DNA from: Bowdeniella nasicola
GTDB taxonomy: Bacteria > Actinomycetota > Actinomycetes > Actinomycetales > Actinomycetaceae
Assembly (NCBI GenBank): GCA_030537895.1
Contig: JAUNVA010000002.1
Location: forward strand, 133,949 to 186,455
Length of the DNA: 52,507 nt
Direction: 5' to 3'
Both the position numbers and the translations under genes were made by a program. Below the pieces are notes generated by a model. It was not told the origin of the DNA. It searched no databases and worked only from the letters and a program-made list of their open reading frames with translations. The first letter of the stretch is position 1, and every line of letters starts with the position of its first letter. Positions 43,972 through 51,215 of the stretch are shown piece by piece.

Positions 43972-45354
43972 TCAGCCCAGACCGAGGCCCGTCAGCACGG
44001 CGTCCGCGACGAATTCAACCGGGTGCAACCGCACACCCGACGAGTGGGCGAATCCCGCGGAGTTTGCCGGCACGATCGCGTCGGTGAATCCGAGTCGGGC
44101 GGCCTCGGCGAGCCGGCGTTCCACACCACTGACGGCACGCAGTTGGCCCGTGAGACCCACCTCCCCGATCGCGATCCAGGCCTGGGGAATGAACCTCTCG
44201 TTGAGGGCTCCCGCGATCGCGAGTGCAATGGCCAGATCGATCGCGGGCTCCGCGGTCGTCATGCCGCCAACCGTCGAGACGTAGATGTCGTGTGTTCCGA
44301 CGTTCAGTCCGATCCGAGACTGGAGCACCGCGATCGTCATGGCGGTGCGGGAAGAAGAGAGGCCCGAGGTGGTGCGCCGCGGATTCGACAGGTTCGACGC
44401 CGCGGTGAGGGCCTGAACCTGCACGGGCATGGGGCGCTGCCCCTCGAGTGTCATCGAGACGCACGTGCCCGGCACGTTGGCGCTCGCACCCTCGAGGAAG
44501 AGGCCTGAGGGATCGGGCAGTTCGACGATGCCGGCGTCCGTGAGGTCGAAGCACCCGACCTCGTCCGTGGCTCCGTAGCGATTCTTGATGGCGCGTAACA
44601 TCCGCAGACGCGAGTGCCTGCCACCCTCGAACTGGCAGACGACGTCGACCAGGTGCTCGAGGACTCGGGGCCCCGCGATCGTGCCGTCCTTCGTCACGTG
44701 CCCGACGAGGACGATTGGCAGCGAGCGCGACTTGGCCACCTCGATGAACGCGCCCGCAGTATGGCGTACCTGCGTCACGGAGCCTGGTACGCCCGAGACT
44801 TCGGCGGAGGCGAACGTCTGCACGGAATCGACGATGACGAGTGACGGGGAGAGCTGCTCGATGTGGCCAATTGCCGCCGCGACGTCGGACAGGGAGGCGA
44901 GCATGAGATTCTCGTGGATCGCGCCGATCCGGTCCGCCCGGATCCGCACCTGGCTCTCGGATTCCTCGCCGGTGAGGTACAGGACTGGGCCTTCGCCGGC
45001 CTGGCGAGCAGCAAGCGCCGCGCGGGAGGCCACATGCAGGAGCAGCGTTGACTTGCCGACGCCGGGTTCCCCGGCCAACAGCAAGACCGAGCCGGGCACG
45101 ATCCCGCCGCCGAGTACGCGGTCGAGTTCGCTCAGGCCCGTCGGCCGCGAACGTGCGTCTTCCGCACTGACCTCGTGGATCGGGAGCGCCGGCCGCGTCG
45201 GCCGCGCTGCCGCGACGGCGCGCACCGAGGTCTCGGCTTCTCCGCTGACCTCCTCGAGCGTTCCCCACTCGCCACATTCCGCGCACTTACCCACCCATTT
45301 GGAGGTGGTCCACCCGCAGGTGGTGCAGCGATACTCGGTCCGTGTCTTAGCCAT
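43972..45354 (-). CDS. radA: DNA repair protein RadA
   Basis: RecA-like branch-migration ATPase/helicase in recombination. The 460-residue protein has a four-cysteine zinc finger (YRCTTCGWTTSKWVGKCAECGEWG), Walker A GEPGVGKST, Walker B LVIVDSVQTF, the RadA-specific KNRYG motif (AIKNRYGATDEVG; commonly KNRFG) and a C-terminal Lon-like domain (STVGGMTTAEPAIDLAIALAI). TAGGCT lies 6 nt before the ATG, so the message is probably leaderless. Immediately upstream is a 71-bp tandem duplication. disA is the next gene. Confidence 0.96.
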   Translation of the reverse strand: MAKTRTEYRCTTCGWTTSKWVGKCAECGEWGTLEEVSGEAETSVRAVAAARPTRPALPIHEVSAEDARSRPTGLSELDRVLGGGIVPGSVLLLAGEPGVGKSTLLLHVASRAALAARQAGEGPVLYLTGEESESQVRIRADRIGAIHENLMLASLSDVAAAIGHIEQLSPSLVIVDSVQTFASAEVSGVPGSVTQVRHTAGAFIEVAKSRSLPIVLVGHVTKDGTIAGPRVLEHLVDVVCQFEGGRHSRLRMLRAIKNRYGATDEVGCFDLTDAGIVELPDPSGLFLEGASANVPGTCVSMTLEGQRPMPVQVQALTAASNLSNPRRTTSGLSSSRTAMTIAVLQSRIGLNVGTHDIYVSTVGGMTTAEPAIDLAIALAIAGALNERFIPQAWIAIGEVGLTGQLRAVSGVERRLAEAARLGFTDAIVPANSAGFAHSSGVRLHPVEFVADAVLTGLGLG

Positions 45355-45360
45355 GGCTTC

Positions 45361-45366
45361 AGCCTA
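45361..45366 (-). promoter_or_regulatory. Putative leaderless promoter box TAGGCT for radA
   Basis: On the minus strand TAGGCT-N6-ATG precedes radA, with no ribosome site. The tandem duplication beginning at 45372 covers the -35 region. Confidence 0.5.
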
Positions 45367-45371
45367 GGGGC

Positions 45372-45506
45372 GATCCCCGACATGAACGCTGACCGTCCCC
45401 AGGCGCCGTCGTCACGTGGCCCACCGCGGCTCCCCCAGGGGTGATCCCCGACATGAACGCTGACCGTCCCCAGGCGCCGTCGTCACGTGGCCCACGGCGG
45501 TTCCCC
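45372..45506. repeat. 71-bp-period tandem duplication between radA and the acyl-CoA dehydrogenase-like gene
   Basis: A 53-bp block starting GATCCCCGACATGAACGCTG occurs at 45372-45424 and 45443-45495, identical by eye. Similar flanks follow (CGCGGCTCCCCCAGGGG and GGCGGTTCCCCCCCAGGGG). The total period is 71 bp. The block includes GTCACGTGGC, a CACGTG-centred sequence. Confidence 0.85.
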
Positions 45507-45606
45507 CCCAGGGGCACGTGCTGTCCGCTCGTCGTGGTGGTTGAAAGCGGTGAACGGGATGGAAACAATGGAGACGAATCACTGGATCAACCCAGCAAGG
45601 GGTACC

Positions 45607-46752
45607 ATGACCGCGATCCTCACCGACGAGCTTCTGGCCACCATCCACTCCCGCGCCGCCCGCACCGATGCCGACAACGTCTTCTTCGACGAGGACCTGC
45701 AAGACCTCAAAGAGGCGGGCTACCTCAGCGCCTTTGTCCCGGCCTCCTACGGCGGGGGCGGACTGAGTCTGGAGGACATCGTCGCCGAACAGATGCGCCT
45801 GTCCGGGGCCGCGCCTGCCACGGCGCTCGCGGTGAACATGCACCACATCGTCGTCGGAGTCGGCCGAATGCTCGACGAGGCCGGTCTGGAAGGCGGACGA
45901 CTCATCCTGGAGGACGCCGCCGCCGGCCACCTGTTCGCCTTCGGCATCTCGGAGCCCTCCAACGACCTCGTCCTCTTCGGCTCCATTACCGATGCCCGCC
46001 CCGACGGCGAGGGCGGCTTCACCTTCCACGGCACCAAGATCTTCACCTCGCTCGCCCCCGCATGGACTCGCCTGCTCACCTTCGGGCGCGACGACTCGGG
46101 GGAGAGCCCCAAGAGCGTGTTTGCCGTGCTGCACCGCGACGACGGTGGCTTCACCATTCGCGAGGACTGGGACACGCTGGGAATGCGCGCCACGCAATCA
46201 CAGACCACCATCCTCGAAGGCGCGCCCGCACCCGCCGGACAGGTGCTCTGCCGGATTGACCCGGGGCCGAACCCGCACCCGGTCGTGTGGGGGATTTTCT
46301 CCCACTTCGAGATCCTCTTGGCTGCCTGCTACGCGGGCATCGGCAAGCGGGCGCTCGAGGTCGCCGTCGACACGGTGAAGAACCGACCGAGCGTGAAGAA
46401 CCAGACCTCGTATGCGAACGATCCCGATATTCGCTGGCGCCTGGCCGATGCCGCCATCGAAATGGACGGCGTCTACCCGCAGCTCACACTCGCCGCGCGT
46501 GACATCGACAAGGGATATGACCGCGGCCCGCTGTGGATGCCCATGGTCTCGGCGATCAAGGTGAGGGCCACGGAGGCGGCGAAGAACACCGTGGAGAAGG
46601 CCATCCGCGCCTGCGGCGGACGCTCCTACTACAACAGCCACGAGCTCTCTCGGCTCTACCGCGACGTGCTCGCCGGGCTCTTCCAGCCATCCGACGACGA
46701 GTCCACGCACGCCGCCTGGGCGAACGTCCTGCTCGGGCCGATCGAGAAGTAA
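45607..46752 (+). CDS. Acyl-CoA dehydrogenase-family flavoprotein
   Basis: A 381-residue member of the acyl-CoA dehydrogenase superfamily: N-terminal helical domain (FFDEDLQDLKEAGYLSAFVPASYGGGGLSLEDIVAEQMRLS), the middle beta domain with FAFGISEPSND and GGFTFHGTKIFTSLAPAW and DTLGMRATQSQT, and the C-terminal helical domain ending IRACGGRSYYNSHELSRLYRDVLAGLFQPSDDESTHA. The usual YEGT-type catalytic glutamate segment is not obvious, so it may be a DszC-like flavin monooxygenase or another subtype instead. AAGGGG lies 5 nt before the ATG at 45607; earlier in-frame ATGs (45559, 45568) are less well placed. Minisatellites flank it on both sides. Confidence 0.85.
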   Translation: MTAILTDELLATIHSRAARTDADNVFFDEDLQDLKEAGYLSAFVPASYGGGGLSLEDIVAEQMRLSGAAPATALAVNMHHIVVGVGRMLDEAGLEGGRLILEDAAAGHLFAFGISEPSNDLVLFGSITDARPDGEGGFTFHGTKIFTSLAPAWTRLLTFGRDDSGESPKSVFAVLHRDDGGFTIREDWDTLGMRATQSQTTILEGAPAPAGQVLCRIDPGPNPHPVVWGIFSHFEILLAACYAGIGKRALEVAVDTVKNRPSVKNQTSYANDPDIRWRLADAAIEMDGVYPQLTLAARDIDKGYDRGPLWMPMVSAIKVRATEAAKNTVEKAIRACGGRSYYNSHELSRLYRDVLAGLFQPSDDESTHAAWANVLLGPIEK

Positions 46753-46872
46753 GCGCCCGCGGGAGCGCCGCGCGGATTGCCGGAGCGCCACCGGGTGATT
46801 TCTCTTCGTGTCCTCCCCGATGGCGCTCGCCCACACAGTGGGGCGGATACCCGCTAACGCTGGGGGCAGGCC

Positions 46873-46996
46873 GGAGCCTGCCGTGTCTCGTGAGGTGGGG
46901 CGTCGTCGTCGGGGTGTGGGTTGGCCGCAGCCTGCCGCGTCTCGTGAGGTGGGGCGTCGTCGTCGGGGTGTGGGTTGGCCGCAGCCTGCCGCGTCA
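46873..46996. repeat. 54-bp minisatellite, about 2.3 copies
   Basis: A unit with GCAGCCTGCCGCGTCTCGTG at its start and GGTGTGGGTTGGCC at its end occurs at 46873-46926, 46927-46980 and partly at 46981-46996. Copies 1 and 2 differ at only a few bases near the left end. It fills most of the space between the convergent acyl-CoA dehydrogenase-like and ktrA genes. Confidence 0.85.
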
Positions 46997-47007
46997 CCCG
47001 AGGGCTG

Positions 47008-47670
47008 CTACGGACGCTGGGCGAAGCGCTCGAGCAGCTCGGTGTTGCCGGAGACGATGAGGACGTCGTCGCGGTTGATCCGAGTGTTCTCGGTGGCGTA
47101 TTCGAACGGCTCACCGGGAGGTTTCACCCCGAGGATCGTGATGCCGTACTTTTTGCGGATGTCCGATTCGGCGAGCGTGAAGCCGTGCGTCTCTTTTGGC
47201 GGGCGCATCTTCACGATGGTGAAGCCGTCCTCCATCTCGATGAAGTCGAGCATGCGCCCCGAAACCATGTGGGCGACGCGCTGGCCCGCGTCGTGCTCGG
47301 GATAGACCACGTGGTGGGCGCCGATGCGGCGCAGGATTCGGCCGTGTTCGGCGGAGATCGCCTTCGCCCAGATTTCCGGCATACCGAGGTCCACGAGGTT
47401 ACCGGTGATGAGGACCGAGGCCTCCAAAGAGGTGCCGACGCCGACGACAGCGACAGGGAATTCACTCGCCCCGAGCTGTTCGAGCGATTCGGGATTGGAC
47501 GCATCCGCCTCCACGAGTGGGAGCCGCCCGGACCACTGTTCGATGAGGTCGGGGTTCTTCTCGACGGCGAGGACCTCGCGGCCCGAACGTTCCAGCGTGA
47601 TCGCGAGCGCGGAGCCGAAGCGTCCGAGCCCGATCACAAGAACGCCGGAATTCGTGGGTTGGTCGGCCAT
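47008..47670 (-). CDS. ktrA: Potassium uptake regulator KtrA/TrkA (RCK protein)
   Basis: The cytosolic gating ring of a Ktr/Trk potassium channel. The 220-residue protein has an N-terminal Rossmann RCK domain (GVLVIGLGRFGSALAITLERSGREVLAVEKN, then VEADASNPESLEQLG) and a C-terminal RCK_C domain (GFTLAESDIRKKYGITILGVKPPGEPFEYATENTRINRDDVLIVSGN). RCK_C domains of this type bind c-di-AMP in several Gram-positives. It follows ktrB by 23 bp with GGAGGA before its ATG, forming a two-gene operon. Confidence 0.93.
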   Translation of the reverse strand: MADQPTNSGVLVIGLGRFGSALAITLERSGREVLAVEKNPDLIEQWSGRLPLVEADASNPESLEQLGASEFPVAVVGVGTSLEASVLITGNLVDLGMPEIWAKAISAEHGRILRRIGAHHVVYPEHDAGQRVAHMVSGRMLDFIEMEDGFTIVKMRPPKETHGFTLAESDIRKKYGITILGVKPPGEPFEYATENTRINRDDVLIVSGNTELLERFAQRP

Positions 47671-47693
47671 AGTTCCTCCTCCAGGTGCGGCCT

Positions 47694-49067
47694 TTAGCCT
47701 ACCGCCGGGCGTTCGGCCGGCATGCGGATGACGCGGCGGCGCGAGCGCAACGCCAGGGCGGCCGCGAGCGTCATCGTGCCGACGCGGCCCGTGAACATCA
47801 TGACGGTCAGGACGTATTTGCCGGCATCGGGCAGGTGCGGGGTGATGCCGGTCGACAATCCCACCGTGCCGAAGGCAGAGATCACCTCAAAGAGCACGGA
47901 ATCGAGCTGCAGGGAAGTAATTGAGAGCAGCAGGAGGGTGGCGATCCCTACCAGGGTCGCGCCGATGAACGCGACCGCGACCGCCAGACGCACGGTCTCG
48001 ATCGGGATCCGGCGCCGGAAGGCCTCAATGTCCCGGTCACCTCGCGCCTCTGCGACGATCGCGAGGACGAGGACGGCGAGCGTCGTCACCTTGATCCCGC
48101 CGCCCGTGGAGGCGGTACCGCCGCCCACGAACATGAGTGCGTCTTGCACGAACCACGTCGATTCGCGCATATGCCCGATGGGCACGGTCTCAAGGCCTGA
48201 CGAGCGGGAGTTGACCGAGAGCACCAACGCGGAGAGGAACTTCTCGGAGGGTTTCATCTGACCAAAGGTCGCGGGGTTCGTCCATTCCATGGCAGGAATG
48301 GCAATGAAGGTGAGAACGCACAGGCTCACATAGGTCACGATCGTCAGTTTCGTGTGCAGCGACCACTGGCGCGGGTGGAAGAAGTGGCGGCGCAGGTTCA
48401 ACAGCACCGGGAAGCCGATCGCGCCGAGCGCCGTGCCGAACGCAATCGGCAGGCAGATCCACCAGTCCCCGATGTGGGGGGCGAGGCCATCGGGCAGGAT
48501 CACGAAGCCCGCATTGTTGAAGATTGACGCGGCCATGAAGGCGGCATGCCAGGCGGCCTGGCCCGCATTGCCCTCAAGATCCCACAGGCGCGGGAAAAGC
48601 ACGAGGGCCAGCGTAATTTCGACCGAGAGCGAGGCCACCACCACCGCCCGGATGAGGGAACCAACCTCACCGAGCCGATCCGTCTTCGTCTCGCGGGCGG
48701 CCAGGAGCCGCTGCGTGAGGCCGATCCGTCGGGAGACGGCGAAACCGAGGATCGAGGCGAGGGTCATGACGCCGAGACCGCCGATCATCGCCCCCAGCAT
48801 GATGCACACGTGCCCGAATGTGGACCAGTAACTCGCCGTCTCCACCGTGACGAGGCCGGTCACGCACACTGCCGACGTCGCCGTGAAGAGCGCGTCCGCC
48901 AGCGGTGCGCGCTGCCCCGAGGCGGTCGCGATCGGCAGCGAAAGCAGCGTCGTCACCACGAGCACGATCGACGTGAACACGAGCAGCGCGAGGCGTGAAG
49001 GCGAGGAATTTGCCATCTCGTCGACCCAGTCGCGCAGGGACAGGCCAATGGTGCGCATCCGCGACAT
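47694..49067 (-). CDS. ktrB: TrkH/KtrB-family potassium transporter subunit
   Basis: The 457-residue membrane subunit of a Ktr-type potassium system, built of four M1-P-M2 units. Pore-loop motifs: TSAVCVTGLVTVE, SIFNNAGFVILP, VNSRSSGLETV and SAFGTVGLSTGIT, with the selectivity-filter glycines in each. The intracellular-gate glycine-rich segment of unit 3 is FVGGGTASTGGGIKV. The protein is shorter than E. coli TrkH-like proteins and fits KtrB. AGGAGG lies 5 nt before the ATG. It heads the operon ktrB-ktrA and is divergent from acuC. Confidence 0.94.
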   Translation of the reverse strand: MSRMRTIGLSLRDWVDEMANSSPSRLALLVFTSIVLVVTTLLSLPIATASGQRAPLADALFTATSAVCVTGLVTVETASYWSTFGHVCIMLGAMIGGLGVMTLASILGFAVSRRIGLTQRLLAARETKTDRLGEVGSLIRAVVVASLSVEITLALVLFPRLWDLEGNAGQAAWHAAFMAASIFNNAGFVILPDGLAPHIGDWWICLPIAFGTALGAIGFPVLLNLRRHFFHPRQWSLHTKLTIVTYVSLCVLTFIAIPAMEWTNPATFGQMKPSEKFLSALVLSVNSRSSGLETVPIGHMRESTWFVQDALMFVGGGTASTGGGIKVTTLAVLVLAIVAEARGDRDIEAFRRRIPIETVRLAVAVAFIGATLVGIATLLLLSITSLQLDSVLFEVISAFGTVGLSTGITPHLPDAGKYVLTVMMFTGRVGTMTLAAALALRSRRRVIRMPAERPAVG

Positions 49068-49106
49068 GAAACCTCCTCACCTATCCCGTAGACCTCAGCG
49101 TAGCGG

Positions 49107-49112
49107 TAGCGT
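49107..49112 (+). promoter_or_regulatory. Putative leaderless promoter box TAGCGT for acuC
   Basis: TAGCGT-N6-ATG places the transcription start at the acuC start codon (49119). Another TAGCGG lies 6 bp before it. Confidence 0.5.
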
Positions 49113-49118
49113 GGACCC

Positions 49119-50324
49119 ATGGAAGCCGCCCCCCGCGTCGATCTCATCTGGTCTCCCGAGTTCGTGGAGTATGACTTCGCGCCCGGGCACCCCATGGATC
49201 CGGCCCGTCTCTCGCTCACCCACGCCCTCGTCGAGGCCATGGGGCTCACTGCCGCGCCTCACGTGCGCGTGCGTCCGGCCCCACTCGCGACCGATGACGA
49301 ACTGCGGGTCGTCCACACCGAAGAATACGTCGCCGCGGTACGGGCCGCGTCATCTGGAGCCGCCCCTGAGGGCGCTGCCCGGTTTGGGATTGGTGACGCC
49401 GACTGCCCCGCCTTCGTTGGCATGCACACCGCCTCCGCGCGCCTCACCGGCGGGACCCTCGCCGCCTGCCGCGCCGTCGCCTCGGGCGAGGCCCGCCGCG
49501 CCGTGAACTTCGCGGGCGGAATGCACCACGCGATGCCCGCCAAGGCCGCGGGATTTTGCGTCTATAACGATGCCGCCGTCGCCGCCGCTGATCTCCTAGC
49601 GCGGGGTGTAGAGCCGATCTGCATCATCGATATCGACGCCCATCACGGCGACGGCGTCGAGCGCATGTTTCGCGATGAACCGCGCGTCACGACCATCTCG
49701 CTGCATCAACACCCCGACACGCTCTTCCCGCACACCGGCTACCCGCAAGATTCGGGCGGCACGGGAGCCCGCGGGCACGCCATCAATCTCTGTCTGCCTC
49801 CGGAAAGCGGGGACGGGGACGCGCTCCGGGCGCTCGAAGCCGTCGTCGAGCCGGTCCTGATGGAGCTGCAGCCGGCTCTCGTCATCACGCAGCACGGCTG
49901 CGATGGGCATCAGCGGGATCCGCTCACCAACCTGGGGTGGAGTATTGAAGGCATGCGTGCTGCCGCACAACTGCTGCGCGACCTCATCTCGACGCATGCC
50001 GCCGAGGGCCGCTGGGTGGCCCTCGGCGGCGGGGGATATGCCATCTGCGACGTCGTGCCGCGAGCGTGGGCGCACCTGGTCGCCGTCGTCGCGGAGCAGG
50101 ATCTCGACCCACAGGGAGCGGTGCCGCGGGACTGGCGAGAGTTGGCGGCGTCGCTCGCGTCGTGCGCGAAAGGGGGCGTGCCCGAGGTCATGGGGGACGG
50201 GAGCGATGTGACATTCACGCCATTTTCCCACGGATACGACCCCGCCAACCCGATTGATCGGGCGATCATGGCCACCCGTTCGGCGGCGTTTCCTGATCTC
50301 GGAATCGACCCCATGACTGTGTAA
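49119..50324 (+). CDS. acuC: AcuC-like histone-deacetylase-family protein
   Basis: A 401-residue zinc deacetylase of the HDAC/AcuC/AphA superfamily. Motifs: HPMDPARL near the N-terminus, FAGGMHHAMPAKAAGFCVYNDAAVAA with the paired catalytic histidines, IIDIDAHHGDGVERMF giving the Asp and His zinc ligands, and QHGCDGHQRDPLTNL giving the third Asp ligand. In Bacillus, AcuC deacetylates acetyl-CoA synthetase and takes part in acetoin use; here no acetoin genes are nearby, so the substrate is unknown. It is followed by the BldC-like gene, a neighbourhood common in actinobacteria. Confidence 0.92.
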   Translation: MEAAPRVDLIWSPEFVEYDFAPGHPMDPARLSLTHALVEAMGLTAAPHVRVRPAPLATDDELRVVHTEEYVAAVRAASSGAAPEGAARFGIGDADCPAFVGMHTASARLTGGTLAACRAVASGEARRAVNFAGGMHHAMPAKAAGFCVYNDAAVAAADLLARGVEPICIIDIDAHHGDGVERMFRDEPRVTTISLHQHPDTLFPHTGYPQDSGGTGARGHAINLCLPPESGDGDALRALEAVVEPVLMELQPALVITQHGCDGHQRDPLTNLGWSIEGMRAAAQLLRDLISTHAAEGRWVALGGGGYAICDVVPRAWAHLVAVVAEQDLDPQGAVPRDWRELAASLASCAKGGVPEVMGDGSDVTFTPFSHGYDPANPIDRAIMATRSAAFPDLGIDPMTV

Positions 50325-50403
50325 AGTCCGCGACGCTCGAAGCGTGAACCTGCTTGAGATCAGCCGTTGTATCTGGGACTATTGTGGCCAGGGAGAATGC
50401 CCG

Positions 50404-50450
50404 CCGGACCCATGTCAGATATCTGGCGGTCCATAAATTAAAGGACAGTC
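50404..50450 (+). promoter_or_regulatory. Upstream region of the BldC-like gene with small palindromes
   Basis: GGACC and GGTCC flank the perfect palindrome CAGATATCTG about 30-50 bp before the start codon, and CATAAA near 50434 may be a -10 element. AAAGGAC is the ribosome site. The dyad could be a site for the HTH protein itself, which is inference. Confidence 0.35.
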
Positions 50451-50672
50451 ATGGCCCAGCTTGAGGGAAAACCGCGCTTCGTCACGGTCGCAGAAGTGGC
50501 GGCGCTGATGCGCGTGTCGCGCATGACCGTGTATCGCATGGTGCACGCCGGTGAACTGCCGGCCGTGCGGATGGGCCGGTCTTACCGCGTCCCTCTGGCT
50601 GCAGTCGAGGAACTCATCGCGGAAGGCCTGGGCTCGTGGGACCAGGATCGCGATGTGGAGCAGAGCGGGTAG
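50451..50672 (+). CDS. BldC-like excisionase-family helix-turn-helix protein
   Basis: A 73-residue MerR-type winged-helix DNA-binding protein of the excisionase/BldC family: FVTVAEVAALMRVSRMTVYRMVHAGELPAVRMGRSYRVPLAAVEELI, nearly the whole protein. BldC controls development in Streptomyces; homologues in non-sporulating actinobacteria have unknown targets. No integrase is nearby, so a phage excisionase role is unlikely. AAAGGA precedes the ATG. The bS22/AURKAIP1-like gene follows after 62 bp, a typical arrangement. Confidence 0.9.
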   Translation: MAQLEGKPRFVTVAEVAALMRVSRMTVYRMVHAGELPAVRMGRSYRVPLAAVEELIAEGLGSWDQDRDVEQSG

Positions 50673-50734
50673 ACTCGTCCAGGTACCGGCGCCTCCGCCA
50701 CGGATGCGCTCCCAACGACTCGTGAGGACCACCT

Positions 50735-50833
50735 ATGGGATCTGTGATCAAGAAGCGCCGCAAGCGCATGTCCAAGAAGAAGCACCGCAAGCTGCTTCGT
50801 AAGACGCGTCACCAGCGTCGCAACAAGAAGTAG
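50735..50833 (+). CDS. AURKAIP1/COX24-domain small basic protein (bS22-like)
   Basis: A 32-residue protein almost entirely of Lys, Arg, His: [20 protein letters not shown], then a TRHQRRNKK end. This is the ubiquitous actinobacterial protein found as an extra small-subunit ribosomal component (bS22) in mycobacteria. GTGAGGACC lies before the ATG. A clear terminator follows 14 bp after the stop. The sequence is unmistakable despite its length. Confidence 0.92.
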   Translation: MGSVIKKRRKRMSKKKHRKLLRKTRHQRRNKK

Positions 50834-50847
50834 GCACGCCTACGGTT

Positions 50848-50871
50848 AAGGCCCGGCATCAGCCGGGCCTT
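50848..50871 (+). terminator. Rho-independent terminator after the bS22-like gene
   Basis: Arms AAGGCCCGGC (50848-50857) and GCCGGGCCTT (50862-50871) with loop ATCA, followed by TTGTGTT. Confidence 0.88.
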
Positions 50872-50909
50872 TGTGTTGCCTCGGGTGCTCTACGGCGTCG
50901 CCCCCCACT

Positions 50910-51017
50910 CCCGCTTAACCGGTCGACACCCCTCTCTCGCCGTCCTCCCGCCCCGCTTAACCGGTCGACACCCCTGTACGACGTCGCCCCACTCCCGCTT
51001 AACCGCTCGACACCCCT
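50910..51017. repeat. Three 42-bp-period repeats with a conserved 24-bp core
   Basis: Cores at 50910-50933, 50952-50975 and 50994-51017 share CCCGC plus TTAACCGGTCGACACCCCT; the third has one change (CCGCTCGA). The 18-bp spacers are related to one another (CT-G/C-TACGACGTCGCCCCACT type), so this is a degenerate tandem array and not a CRISPR. A further partial unit precedes it from about 50886. Confidence 0.85.
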
Positions 51018-51063
51018 CTACGGCGTCATCACCCCTCTATGGAAGGGGAGTTCGAGACCGTTG

Positions 51064-51074
51064 AGGGGTGTTGA
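51064..51074 (-). repeat. Inverted copy of the TCRAYACCCCT motif
   Basis: AGGGGTGTTGA, followed by CCGATTTA, is an inverted and slightly diverged copy of the core of the tandem repeats. Together with the repeat at 50994-51017 it makes a long imperfect inverted repeat with about 46 bp between the motifs. Confidence 0.6.
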
Positions 51075-51215
51075 CCGATTTATGAGCCCGGCGCCCCTAC
51101 CGGGCGAGGCCCACTGACGCCCCCTTGTGGGCGGGGTGTGCAGACTCTCCCCCCTGCCGGCCAGGCATGGTCGGAACATCCGCCAACTCATGATCCATCT
51201 GCGCAATGTCCACGT

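Noticed and set aside
43972..44508. Plus-strand frames opposite radA
   Set aside because: RadA has its complete zinc finger, Walker and KNRYG motifs on the minus strand; the opposite frames show no domain.
50451..50672. Phage or integrative-element excisionase
   Set aside because: The HTH protein is of the chromosomal BldC-like type, in the conserved acuC-HTH-bS22 neighbourhood, with no integrase or attachment site.
50886..51030. Possible CRISPR array
   Set aside because: Only three units, 18-bp spacers that resemble each other, and no cas genes; it is a degenerate tandem repeat.
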